From NCBI GenBank assembly GCA_016858145.1, contig JAEHOE010000053.1, positions 124,001-188,000 on the forward strand: 64,000 nt of DNA, in the 5' to 3' direction. Positions within the stretch are counted from its first letter, which is position 1; each line of letters opens with the position of its first letter. Positions 38,197 through 48,738 of the stretch are shown here, piece after piece. The DNA is from Edaphochlamys debaryana (Eukaryota; Chlorophyta; Chlorophyceae; Chlamydomonadales). The notes beneath the pieces were generated by a model that searched no databases, was not told where the DNA came from, and saw only the letters and a list, made by a program, of their open reading frames with translations. The position numbers and the translations under genes were made by a program.

Positions 38197-39560
38197 CACG
38201 GGGCTGTGGCAGCGGCAAGGGCTTAGATCAAGACACTTCAGACTGGGCTGTCATTGCCTATTGTGAGACACTTCTCGACCTGCTCGATATGGTAAGGAGG
38301 GCGACATAAGAGTAGGATCTCGGTTCTGTTGCATGCGTGACGAGGTGACCGCCATACCTTGATCAACGGCACGACGCAGCATTTTGAATTTTTGGTGGCG
38401 GGTAGCGGTGGCTAGGAGGTGGCGGAGCGGTGTCCGTGTAGATAAGACCGGGCAGCGAAGTCTGTGCCGAGGGGTGCGAGTCCCCCGACAACCTGCTAAT
38501 TACGCGTTAAAGCTCGGTTGGAGTATAGTGCGCCCACGGTTACCACGGGGAATGGGTCGCGTAGCAGATGGGTGAGGGGCTCAGCCCTTTTTCGCCCCCA
38601 TGGGGGCGCCCAGCGCTTGTCTGGAGCATCTGGAGGGGGCGGGAGGCCGGCATGCCTGGCCACACTGCTGGGCAGGAGTACTTGAGTGCACCGCTGACAT
38701 AGCGCTGAGCCTTGATTGGATGCAATTTATCCCTTCGCAATCGGCTTTATGAGGAAGCGTTCACTGTTGTGAGTGACGCAGGAAGAGTGCTGCGTTCTGA
38801 GGACGCTTGCTTGCTTCCTACTGCTAGCGCAGTGGCGTAGTGCGGGCTGCATGCTGTGCATTGGCTTCATCACGAAGGAGAGGGCTGAGGCGGTATTGCT
38901 ACGTCCCTGCAGTACCGATGACCTGGTGGATTGAGGTGGGCTCAAGCCTGCTCAAGGCCACACAGACCTAGGTATTGTTCTGGCGGACATCGCACGGGTC
39001 GGAAATCTCGAAATTGAAGACGCCTGGGCCTGATGAGCGAGATAAGGAGGGAGGGTAGAGAGTGGAGGGGCAAGGCCCTGGTCCTGGCCCTGGCCATCGC
39101 CTGGAGGACTGGCGAGGAGAGAACGAGAGATGAATGAGAGGGGCTGATGGAGGACTGGGCGTTGATGTTACCGTGCATCATGACGGACTGTGCTATGTAC
39201 GCGTCCATGGCCGCGGTTGCCACTTGGCTTGAGCCCGGGGAAGGGCACGAAGCTCGGGATGGTGAGAGAGTTCAGGGTCAGGGTTTGACACGGACGCGCG
39301 GTCATGGCGCATGACTAGATTCGGCAGACGCCACACGCCAGCACATGTTCAACGCGCAACATACTCGTTGGCTTAAGTAGACACGTACGTAGTTATGGCT
39401 AAGCTAAGCTGCTGAAACACTTTGCGCGTGGCAAATGGTCAAGTTTGGCGCCAACGCGACTGCGACCCGCATCGACAACTGCTGAGTGCCTGAGCTCCAG
39501 CTGGTACTGTAAATTACGAAAGCAGGTGCACAGAGGCAGAGCTGTCAATCTTGAACTGCC
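38197..39560. other. Intergenic stretch after the giant surface-protein gene
   Basis: About 1.36 kb without a supported coding exon. No TGTAA follows the stop codon within the first kilobase; one occurs at 39509-39513, just before the next start codon. The only structure noticed is a tRNA-promoter-like segment at 38420-38483, described separately. Confidence 0.5.
38420..38483 (+). other. tRNA-like A-box/B-box pair, possible SINE head or tRNA relic
   Basis: tggcggagcgg at 38420-38430 differs from the Pol III A-box consensus TGGCNNAGTGG at one base. ggtgcgagtcc at 38473-38483 differs from the B-box consensus GGTTCGANTCC at one base. Spacing and order fit an internal tRNA promoter. I could not fold a convincing cloverleaf (the T stem has a mismatch and no clear acceptor stem), so it is not called a tRNA gene. 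It may be a tRNA-derived SINE head or chance. Confidence 0.3.
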
Positions 39561-41696
39561 ATGGCCGCGACAGCTAAGCGCAAGGCAGCAAAGGCAGCCG
39601 CCGGAGGCAGCGCCAGCTCTATCAAGTGGGAGGAGGAGATTGAAGGAGTCATTAAGGAGTTGAAGGGGTGGACAGGTGCGTGTTTGCCACCCTGCGTGCG
39701 CTGTGCGCATCCTGCCCAACCCGGCCCTTGCGAGCCTGCCAATTACCGTCTCCAGCAGCCAAGCTTCAATGCCTCTGTCACCTTCCTCATTGCCGCTGCC
39801 CCAGGTGCATGGAACAAGGACACGGCCACTCCGCTCCTTCAGAAGCTCGCTGGTGCTGTCCGTGCCTGGGAGCAGGCGCCCATCCACGCCGCAAGGTGCC
39901 ACGTGCGCGCCGTTAAGCTTGAGAGTTACTCGGCCAGCAAGGGCGCCGACGGCCGCCTCGTGAAGCTACTCCTGAGCTGCTCTCGGCTGGACATCCGGGT
40001 CGCTCACTTCACGCGCGAGGTAGCTGCGGGTGGATGCGGGGCGCGGGGGACTTGCAGAGCGGGGCGCAGTGGGAGGCACCAGTTATGACTTATGAGGTTT
40101 AAACAGCTCGGCCTTGCCTTGCGCACATCGTCGCCCCAGCCTGGCCAAGCCGGGCTTCAACTTTGCCGCTTGCCCCAAGCTCCGTCTTGCTTAGGAGGCA
40201 TGACCCGCCCGCCCTGGCCCAACCGGGCTCCACCCCTGCCGCTCGCCCCCACACACGTTTGCCTCCACCCTGTCCCCTATGTCGAACACAGGTGGGCGGG
40301 CCTCTGGACATCTGGGAGGATGAGCACTCCGGCGATATCGACATCGACTCCGAGGAGGAGCTGGCGGCAGTTGACTACGATGACGTCAGCCTGGACCGTT
40401 GCGTCGACCCCCGCACTGAGCAGCTAGCTTCGCTGCCGCCGGGCATAGACTTCGACCAACTGGAGAGCCGGCTGCTGCCCCCGCGCCCGCCGACGGAGTT
40501 TGACGAGCCGCCTCTGCAGGACGACCCCCTGTGGGGACCGCCCGGCGACAAGACCTTCGGGTTTGACCGCACCGGCGTCTGGATGGAGCGGCCCCGTGAC
40601 CCCACCGGCCACCTCACCTACCACATGAGCCTCGTCGTGTTCTGGCCCCGGGCGCTCGAGCGCACGCTAGTCTGCACCGGCGGCGTCGAGCCGTCCCTGC
40701 AGCTGCTCGAAGCGCTGCTGACTCAGCCGCCCACAGCGGCTCCAGCATCGGAGGCAGGGGCCAAGGAGGCCCCGCAGGCAGCTGCGAAGGTCCCTGGCCT
40801 GCCGGCCGCAACGAGGTCGGGGACTGCCGCGCCGCCCTCCGCCAAGCGGCCCTGCGATCGGCCATTGGGGCCCTCAGATGGAGCGCCGTGGCTGGCGAAT
40901 CAGGTGCTGCGGTTCCTTACAGACCAGGGGCCGGGTGGCGGCGCCATGCCCCGCATGCTGTGCCTGCTGGCGTCACCCGCGGGCCGGAGCCTGGGGGAGG
41001 CGGTAGCGGGGCCGGCCGCATGTGCGGCGCTGCTGGACCAGGTGGAGACACTGCGAGGCCCACGGGATGCGGAGGCGCTGGCGGGGGCCGCTGTCGCCTT
41101 CGCCAGCCCGGGCTTTGACGCGGCGCTTGTGCGGCTGGTGGGGCGCAGGGGCGTGCAGGAGCTGGGCAGCTGCCTGCAGCTCGCCGCGTCCGCCGCCATG
41201 GGCCCCGCCCTGCGAGACGACGTGACCCGGGCGTTTCTCGGGGCCGTGACCGCTCGCGGAGCGCTCAAGGCGTCACACTATGGCCTCGTGGCCAGCCTGC
41301 TGTCCCTGGCCATCACTAGCGGCGGTGCGGTCTGGCAAGAGCACGCGGAAGCCGGCGGCGGTGATGAAGGCGGGCAACTGCCAGGCCTGCATTGTCGCTG
41401 CGCTCCGGGAGCCGGGCCTAGCGCAGGCCCTCAAGGACCGACAGCCGCGTGCGCTGTCGTTTGCGGCAGCGGCCGTTGGGGCTCTGGAGGCGCTGGCCGC
41501 TAAGCCCCCCACCCGGCCCGGTGGCAGGGGCGGCAGGTGGGTGTGCGCCCCCGGTGGTAGGGGCCGGGGCATGGCGGGCAGAGGGCCCAGCCCCGAGGAG
41601 GAACGGGAGCGGCTGCTGACGCAGCTGCGCACGGACCTGGGACTGGAGCCTTGCGGGGTAGCTCCGAGTCAGAGCAGCAAGAGGCGCCGCCGGTAG
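39561..41696 (+). CDS. Unrecognised protein of about 545 residues
   Basis: I do not recognise the family. Exons: 39561-39675, 39805-40019, 40292 to about 41287, and 41385-41696 (stop TAG). The last intron (41288-41384, GTGGCC to GCCAG) is needed to move into the frame that ends SSKRRRR; a donor at 41222 would also keep phase. The N-terminus is basic (MAATAKRKAAKAAAGG), followed by WEEEIEGVIKELKGW, a helical/beta segment with LVKLLLSCSRLDIRVAHF, a strongly acidic stretch (EDEHSGDIDIDSEEELAAVDYDD), and TYHMSLVVFWPRALERT. The rest is Ala/Leu-rich helical sequence (possible repeat-type scaffold). The YHM-LVVFWPR motif after an acidic stretch loosely recalls the C-terminal part of large algal and fungal 2OG-Fe(II) oxygenase-associated proteins, from memory only and weakly. 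The C-terminal RRRR could be a nuclear localisation signal. Confidence 0.7.
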
Positions 41697-42797
41697 GCAG
41701 CCGCACCTTGCTGCCATGACCCGCTGCACCCGGGGTCAGAGTAGGGGTGATCAACAAGTGTGGTGCCTCGCAGACTTGCGATGCTGGTGTCGCCTGCCGG
41801 TGGCTTGCTCCACAGAGTTGCATGCAGCTCTGGGACCTGACGCTGTGCTTTGAGTCCAGTTGGTGCGTAGCAGGGGCCGCGTATGGTTACAGCAAAATGC
41901 TATGCAATTGACTATGGTGCAAATTGGGTTGATTCGATGCACATGAGCCTGCGCACTAGAGAGCATTGGTCATCGGTCATTGTAGGGGAACGGCGACGTT
42001 AATAAAGGGTGGACATTCAAGCGTGGGCATCAGTCAGTTGCAGAGACCTTTGCCAGTGTTACTTGGCAGCTCCTGGCGTGAGGGAGCAGGGAGGTTGCCG
42101 GCCTGGCCTATCCTTGTGCACCTCTGGTGGACCTGGGTACCACCGAGCCTCGCTTAGGCAGCCCACATACAATGTTGCTTTGTGCGCCCGTTGCGCGCCT
42201 GCTGGACATACTTTTGCATGTGGGGGCCGCGCTGCCAGGCGTGGCAGGCGAGAGTGTGGACGGGGGAGTAGCTCTGTGGGCGGGGGAGGGGACACTGCCA
42301 TCCTGACTGCCCTAGGTTTAGGCAGGTGATGTGCATGCCGCTTTGGCAACCCACATTAGAAGCAGAGCGCCGGACATCCGGCTCAGCATCCACACAGGGG
42401 AGCGAGGGTTGCGCGGCACAGCCAGGGCCCTTGCGGCAGAGAGGTGGCCCCACGCCGGACAGGCCGCCGGGTCGGTGCGCCGCAGGGTGCTTGAGCGCCG
42501 GGCTGCAGGCTGAGCGACTAGGAGTCTGGGGAAGGAAAAGCCTGAGGCAGGGCCAGGACCCTCCTAGCACGCCGCAGCGAGCGGCCTCCCGCCCAACACG
42601 CTGCCCTCACGCCTCCCTGCGCGCACTGCCAGTCTTACGCCCTGCGCGCTCGCTCCCGCTCCTGCCGCCGCCGCGCCGCTCACGTGTGTCGTACATGCTT
42701 TTTGGGTACATGTATATGCAAAATGGCATGTTTGTCATCCGGAGGTTAGCTAGTTCGGAATTACCCGAAGTGGATATGGCCTGCACCGCCTGAATAG
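41697..42797. other. Intergenic stretch upstream of tRNA-Phe
   Basis: About 1.1 kb with no supported coding exon, RNA gene or repeat. It should contain the 3' UTR of the preceding gene; no TGTAA was seen, only TGTAG near 41983. Confidence 0.5.
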
Positions 42798-42803
42798 GCG
42801 GGT

Positions 42804-42845
<42 letters not shown>

Positions 42846-42870
42846 GCTAGTTCGATCCTAGCTGCTCGCA
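42798..42870 (+). tRNA. trnF(GAA): tRNA-Phe (anticodon GAA)
   Basis: A 73-nt intronless tRNA with all arms. The acceptor stem GCGGGTA pairs with TGCTCGC (two G-U pairs), discriminator A. The anticodon stem TCAGA/TCTGA encloses loop CTGAAGA with anticodon GAA. The T arm GCTAG-TTCGATC-CTAGC carries the canonical B box. CCA is not encoded, as expected for a eukaryotic nuclear gene. It is followed immediately by TTTT. Confidence 0.96.
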
Positions 42871-42874
42871 TTTT
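42871..42874 (+). terminator. Pol III T-run terminator of tRNA-Phe
   Basis: TTTT follows the discriminator base directly and is the standard RNA polymerase III stop signal. It is part of the small palindrome ttttccggaaaa. Confidence 0.75.
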
Positions 42875-42913
42875 CCGGAAAACCGTTTTCACACCCCACT
42901 GCGAGGGTTTTTC

Positions 42914-43239
42914 CCGCTGCGGAGGCGCCAAGCGAAGGCAACTGCCTTGCAGTCGTCTTAAACAGCGGTCCTGAGACCGTTGGGTCTGCTGGCGTGGGAA
43001 TAGAAATAGAAATATCTAACGCCGGGTTACCCCTGGCGTGGGTTAAGGAGGGCGGGTTGGTCAGACCCGCTACCATCCGCTGCGGAGGCGCCAAGCGAAG
43101 GCAACTGCCTTGCAATCGTCTTAAACAGCGGTCCTGAGACCGTTGGGTCTGCTGGCGTGGGAATAGAAATAGAAATATCTAACGCCGGGTTACCCCTGGC
43201 GTGGGTTAAGGAGGGCGGGTTGGTCAGACCCGCTACCAT
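42914..43239 (-). repeat. Two tandem 163-bp repeats at the 3' end of a retroelement
   Basis: Units 42914-43076 and 43077-43239 are almost identical; the only difference noticed is one base (cagtcg versus caatcg). They lie between the retroelement stop codon and tRNA-Phe, so on the minus strand they form the element's 3' UTR. Confidence 0.92.
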
Positions 43240-43264
43240 GGGGGTGCCTCCGTACCCTTTGTGC

Positions 43265-44950
43265 TCATCCTGGCCGGAGGGTCCTGTAGGTTTTCACGAT
43301 GCTCTTGAGGCGGCTCACCGCGTGCCGGTGCAGGCTGTGGCAGCAGGCTTTTGCCTCGGTGGCCATGACGCCCAGTGTCTTAAGCAGGGGGTTGAGGGTG
43401 TGGGGCACAGTGCCGGTGTGCCCTAGTGTGACGATGGTCTGTCGGGAGTAGTGGACGGTCCAGCCGTCGCTCCGCAGCAGCTCGGCGAGGTGCGCGTGTT
43501 GTGAGAGCTTCTCTTGCAGCTTTTGGGCGTGGGCCAGGTCGTTGCAGTACCCAACTTCGATCAGGTAGATCGGGTAGTGGGATTTGTCTGCAGGGGCTTT
43601 GTAGTCCTTTTTATCGGTGTTGCGGCTGGGGAGGTTGGGGATGAACAGAATGTCGGGCCGCATGCGGTCTGTCTCTGTGCTGCCCAGGCCGCTGGGGGCT
43701 AGCCAGCCGGGTAGGCGCTTGCCTGAGGCGTATTCCGGGGCAATGTCAGCCCGCCCGGCGTCCATGAGCATGAACCCGCCCCCCCGGTTGCCGGCTTGGA
43801 GGCAGTCTGCAATGATTCGGACGGCTCCGTCGTGCCTCAGGATGTACAGTCCTTGCATGAAGGCGTGGAGGCAGCCTCCCAGCAGGTGTCCGATGGTCCT
43901 GCACCGCCGTTCGCCGTTGGCGCTGTGGCAGTGGGGGCAGTTGCTGTCGGGGACGTGGCCGTAGCGTTTGGCTAGGGCGGGGCAGTACATGGTGCCGTAC
44001 CTGGCGCCCAGTACTGCGCTTAGGGTCCAGGGGTCGCCGTGCGGTTTCGCGCAGGTCAGGTTGCTGGAGGTCGGGCAGAGGTCGGGGGCGGCCTGTCGCC
44101 AGAGTTCGCTGAACACGCCTTCGTTGGTGTAGCCCGCATGGGCGCTGGGTGGTATCGCCTGGGTGAGTGCCCTTCCCATGTCGCTGACATATCGGAGCCC
44201 GGGGTCGGTCAGCCACCACAGGCGGGAGAAGGGGTTTGGGTCGGCGTGCTCAATCACGTTGCAGCCCTCATGGTCGGCTGCAGCCTCCTCGGCTCCCTTG
44301 TCTGCTTGTTCGTTTCCATACAGTCCAGTATGCGACACCACCTTCACTAGGCGCACGGGCAAGTTTCGCGAGGCGAGTTCCTCTAGCGCATCGACGATAG
44401 CGAACAGTAGCGCTCGTGCCTTTGACAGGCGCAGCTTACGAGGCTCCTTGATTGCGCGTAGGATGAGGTCCAGCGAGGCTTGCGAGTCGCTGGCGATGGT
44501 CAGCTCGTCGCAGTCGCGGCCGAGCTCGACTAGCCCTGCTCGTATTCCAGAGAGCTCAGCGCGCGTGATTGTGTCGGTGCCACCTTCTTCGGAGCCGTTG
44601 GGGTCGATGAGGAGCACGCGGCCGATGGACCAGGCACATGCGCCTGTGCGGGTGCGTTCTCGGCCGTTCACCTCCACGGAGCTTTTGCTGCCGTCAGTCC
44701 ATACAATGGTGTCGGGGTTGAATCGTAGCGGGAGGCGTGCCGGGAACGTGTCCGCGGCCCAGCCGCTGGGCAGGGGGCCAACTACGGTCGCGGGCGGGTC
44801 GGGCGGTGGTTGGGCCCGGAGGCTACGTGCCCTTCGGCGCGCCTCGTGGGGCACAAGCCGGGGCGCGGCTGGTGTCACCGGTCGTTCGTGGGCGGGCGTG
44901 GGAATTGCAGTCGCGACCCTCACTGACCTGGACATTGCCACCGGCACGCA
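43265..44950 (-). pseudogene. Retrotransposon ORF fragment: RNase H domain and zinc-binding C-terminus
   Basis: The open frame is uninterrupted over this range. RNase H (type I) catalytic positions are visible: WTDGSKSS (first Asp), ITRAELSGIRAG (Glu), IASDSQASL (second Asp) and SHTGLYGNEQADKGAEEA (last Asp). A Cys/His motif follows (CPHCHSANGERR, then HLLGGCLHAFMQG), then LYILRHDGAVRIIADCL, as in the C-termini of many non-LTR retroelement polyproteins. The frame formally continues right to 45673, but that part (repetitive VGVPGC, Cys/Gly-rich) does not look like coding sequence. No reverse transcriptase is present, so this is a relic, not an active element. Confidence 0.8.
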
Positions 44951-45050
44951 CACACACCCCGACCTGCGTGCTGACTCGCCGCGGCAACCCGGGACACCGA
45001 CCTGGCAACCCGGGACACCGACCTTCAAGCACATAAGGATGAGCGTGCGA

Positions 45051-46087
45051 CTTATGCATGCATCGCCGGCATGCAGAACTGCACGTCCGCGACACGGGAC
45101 ATCTTGGCCTCTGCTCGGGATGTCCTCAGGGGTCCCCTCCGAGGTCCTGCCCCTGCAACAGGGTTGCCCTACGCAATCCAGATAGAGGCAACCGCGTGTC
45201 TGATCATCAAGCGTCTGGCTGTCTCTGAACGATGGCTTTACGCAGTGTGTGGCACTTGCTCTGCATGAGCCCCGTCCCAGGTCCAGGACTCCAGGGACTC
45301 CAGGGACTGAGGTCGGGGAATACAGGGACTCCATGGACTGTAGCCCTAAACCATGAGGCAAAGGAATGCAGGGGCACCCTACCCACTGCTTGCCCTGCAT
45401 TCCCATGCCTGCCTTGCGCAAAACCCCACAACCACAGCGAGGGACAGGGGCCTCGGCCACGACACTGCCGTCGATAACACTCGACCTGGCAACAGGACCT
45501 CCGTGTCCAGGGCCACAACCCGCCGGCATTCCGGCAGACACACGGCCCGCCACTCCGCCAGGCTCCAGCCTGCAGAGCAACCTCTTGCCAACGTATCTCC
45601 CAAGCTGGAAGCACCCAGTCTCCCAGTGCCGTGCAACCTTACTGTCTTCGTACTGTCCGGCCCCTGAAACCAAAATTCAGACACTTTGTAGCCACCGTGC
45701 GGGTTAACCACTCCGCGCGCATCATATATACCAGGGATCACAAGGTCCCTCCGTGCTGGTCATCGACCACGTACTGATGAAGTGGCCGGACTAACTTGCC
45801 CAGCAACCTCCAGCGCAATACACTCCCGTTACGCCCACTGCATGCTCACATGCAAGTAGCCCTTACTTCATGAATTCAACCCGCCTGAGCACCAAAGGTT
45901 CTTATGATTTGGGTGTTGAGTCCCACCCACAGGATGAATAGTTATGTACAGGTTGGTCCATTCACCCGCCTGCGCTGCGCCCCACTAGGGGTACATTTGC
46001 CCAGGGCAAACATTGAAGCGCACAACGCAGCCCAGTCCGGCAAGAGCCGAGCCGAGAAACCCACCAACAGGCAGCGCAAACACTACA
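45051..46087. other. Intergenic stretch right of the retroelement relic
   Basis: About 1 kb without a supported gene. The plus-strand frame 45904-46341 has no recognisable motif and no clear splice context. A short triplet-like repeat (ccaaagcccaagttc) occurs further right near 46570-46600. Confidence 0.4.
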
Positions 46088-46092
46088 TTACA
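46088..46092 (-). terminator. Possible TGTAA poly(A) signal of the methyltransferase gene
   Basis: TTACA on the plus strand, about 820 bases beyond the methyltransferase stop codon. Another TTACA overlaps the stop codon itself (46915-46919) but would leave essentially no 3' UTR. Confidence 0.35.
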
Positions 46093-46914
46093 GAGCGAAT
46101 GTCACCACAGAGGCGGCTGCCTGGCCACCAATCTTATTCTTGGCTTGGGGTGTCGTACACCGCCTCAAGACTGAGCCCTGGAATGCCCAGGACTAGGCAC
46201 AGCGTTGTACGTCTCCCACACGCATACTTCTCTCCCGCGAGGTCTGGTGACCCAATCCACATCAGGCGAAAGCGTGGCAACCCCCCAGCAAAGCCCAAAC
46301 ATGAGGCACTGAGCACAGAGCGCAGAGCAATGATATCTTAGCATCATTAGTTGATCAACCAATAGTGTGCGCTACTCAATGAGCCGTGACATCCTTTGTT
46401 CGGCCAGCAGGGCCCCCAGGCAATCCGTATCGGACCTGGGATTACTCCGCCTATGCGCAGCTGCGGGGCAGGAGCCACATGCCATGCTGGGCGCCTCAGC
46501 TTAGGAAGAGCTCAATCTTAAGCCGTAATCGTGCATGCGCGGATAGGTTCACATCCTCATGCTTGTAGTTCCAAAGCCCAAGTTCCAAAGCCCAAGTTCC
46601 AAAGCCTCACTTCTGTGGCTCGACGTGCATTACGTACCTTCCTGATATCCCCGCCTCCCTTCCCTGCCCTATTTTATGCATCGAGCGCGGGCTAAAGACA
46701 GAGTCCTAAATCCCAGATCCCTAGTCGAGCGCAAGAGCCCAAACCTGCCCGGGTGTGCACTCTGGGTGGTCAAGTACGTCAAATGCTGGCTCAGTTCAAG
46801 GATATCCGCTTACCCGTCTTCCCATCTCCCCAAAATGCGTGATGGGATGCATCGATGCATGCCTAGATCCGATTGCGCACCGCCGGTTCTGGCGGCTCAA
46901 CAGGCGCCGGGGCC

Positions 46915-48738
46915 TTACAGTCGGCGAATGGTGAGCAGGCGGGCCTTTGCTTGCCCGCCCCAGAAGGTGGGGTGGAGCTCCTCGGTCGAGTCCTCGACGC
47001 ACTCCACCTGCCACCATGCTTCGGTGTTGAAGCACGACAGGAGCTCCGGGAGGGGCACACGCCTGCACGCATGCGCCGACAGCACAGTACCTCAGTACGG
47101 CATTGTGTACGGCACAATGAGGCAGAGGCCACGTGCGCTTGGCCTCACGTTCAAGGCCAAGTCCCCTTGAGCTCACGCCAGGGGCTTGGCCCGCGCCTGC
47201 ACTCACCGTGCACCCCCCGGCCGCCGTTCGTCCTCGTGCATGCAGTGGAGGTGGAGCACGCCCCCGGGCCGCAGCCAGCGACGCAGGTTGGCTAGGTAGC
47301 GCCGTCTGGGCTCATCTCTTGGGGCGCGGCGGGGAGCGGGGAGCGGGAAGGGGAGGGTCAGGACAAGGGTGCGACGACGGGGTGAAGGGCCCAAGCTGGG
47401 GGCCCCGTGCAAGGGGTGAAAATTGTTGCTGAGGCCTACCCATCCTCTTGACAGTCACACCACCGTGTCCCTTGCCCCCCCGGCAGGCGCCTGCGCCTGT
47501 CCAGCGCAAGGCCTCACCCGAAGCAGTGGAAGCATGACGAGTCGAGAACTGTGTCAAAGCAGCCCTCGTTGCACAGGGGAGGCGGCAAGCGGGTGGGCTC
47601 CGCCTCCGTCACGCTGGCTGCCACCAGCTGCACCTTCTCCTGCATGCCCCGGATCTCGGCTTTGGCCCGCACGAAGCTCAGGCAGCGGGGGACCACGTCC
47701 ACGGCCGTCACCTCCACCTCCGGGCAGGCCTTTGCCAGATACAGCGCGTTGTCGCCAATGCCGCAGCCGGCGTCAAGCACACGACCGGAGAACGCGTGCC
47801 TGGCAACCAAGCGCAGGACAAACTTTTGGGGTCTGTAGCGATGGGGCACGCATGAGGAGCAGGCAGGGTCAGGCTTGGGTCAGGTTGGTCAGGCTTGGGT
47901 CAGGTTGGATTGGCCTGGGTATCTCGCTGTGCCTATGCAACGCCCCTGGCGCCCCTGTGTGGCTCCGGTTCCGGCCGTGCCTAGGCCACGCCAGGAGCTG
48001 CTGTGCGTCAACGCTAGAGGCAGGGTCGCATGGGGATTGGTAGGACGTGGCGGGTTTGGGCCAGGTGCGCACCTGTGGATTTCCCAGGGAGCCAGGCCAG
48101 TGCCCGCAACTCGAGCGTCCACCTGGGGGAATGATGGTGGCGGCGTGAGCCGTCGTAAGCGTGGGCTGCGGGTATAGGTGCCCAACATGCCCATGGGGGC
48201 ACAGGGCTCAGTAGGCCTCGCAACCCGCCTCGCCTTGACCCGTCTACCAACTGCGGGGCTGCCACGGTCTGCCGCCCGAAACGGTGGCAAGACCTGAGAC
48301 CGATCCCCCACAGTGATATTAGGGTTTGCGGGGCGTTATTTCGTTGGGCCCCAGGCCGCGACGCATGGCATGTGGCGGTAAATGCGAGCAGCAACTTCCT
48401 TCAACGCCGACACCCACCCTCGCTTTGGGCGCCCCAGAGCTTGTGTGGTAGCGCGCGCTTCCGAGAAGACCGTGGACCGTGTCGATGGAGAGAACCGAGA
48501 GCGAGTGTTCCGCTTCGGCATCCGAGTCCGCGCCTTCCTCTCCGAAAGAGACGTTGCGCGATGGCAGCAGCGATGAAACACAGGAGCATTCTTCAGCCTC
48601 GTAAGAACCTGCTTGGCTCTGTTTAGCGTCGGGCGAGGCGGACGTGGAGAATGCGGTGATGAGCCCAGCAGTTGGCATTTCGCCCTGGCACGACACCAAA
48701 AGGCTAGAAGGAGCGCGCAACTGCTTGAAAGAGGCCAT
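46915..48738 (-). CDS. Class I SAM-dependent methyltransferase
   Basis: Transfers a methyl group from S-adenosylmethionine to an unknown substrate. Five exons, 5' to 3': 48738-48418, 48122-48073, 47832-47518, 47317-47207, 47062-46915; 314 residues with phases closed. The first 107 residues are Ser/Ala-rich with an acidic patch (FGEEGADSDAEAEHS) and may contain a targeting sequence. The core begins with LAPWEIHRPQKFVLRL, a pattern like the PWE-G-PQ entry of thiopurine/thiol-type methyltransferases. SAM motif I is RVLDAGCGIGDNALYLA (about 139-155), the acidic residue after strand 2 is in VTAVDVVPRCL, and motif III is LRRWLRPGGVLHLHCMHEDE. The C-terminal FWGGQAKARLLTIRRL strand closes the fold. 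TPMT-like specificity is only a guess. An alternative first-exon frame starting with GTG was rejected. Confidence 0.85.

Larger units (their letters stand above)
42914..45050 (-). mobile_element. 5'-truncated non-LTR retrotransposon (RNase H and 3' UTR)
   Basis: Contains the C-terminal part of a retrotransposon polyprotein and a repeated 3' UTR. No reverse-transcriptase motif was found to the right, so the copy is truncated at its 5' end, as is common for target-primed insertion. The right border is uncertain: recognisable protein sequence fades at about 44950-45050, where a short tandem repeat (caacccgggacaccgacct, twice, near 44986-45024) occurs. The 3' end abuts tRNA-Phe within about 40 bases. 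Confidence 0.75.

Noticed and set aside
38400..38500. Functional tRNA gene at the A-box/B-box pair
   Set aside because: No acceptor stem and a mismatched T stem; kept only as a tRNA-like element.
41222..41384. Apparent frameshift in the 39561-41696 gene
   Set aside because: An ordinary GT-AG intron (41288-41384, or 41222-41384) restores the frame that ends in the basic C-terminus, so no frameshift is needed.
44990..45673. N-terminal extension of the retroelement frame
   Set aside because: Open but repetitive and Cys/Gly-rich, without reverse-transcriptase motifs; treated as chance continuation beyond the truncated element.
45904..46341. 145-codon plus-strand frame
   Set aside because: No recognisable domain; it lies in the likely 3' UTR of the methyltransferase transcript on the other strand.
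48336..48581. Alternative first exon of the methyltransferase in another frame
   Set aside because: It begins with GTG, has no upstream ATG and needs a poor donor. The frame starting at ATG 48738 reaches a GTGGGT donor at 48417 in the right phase.
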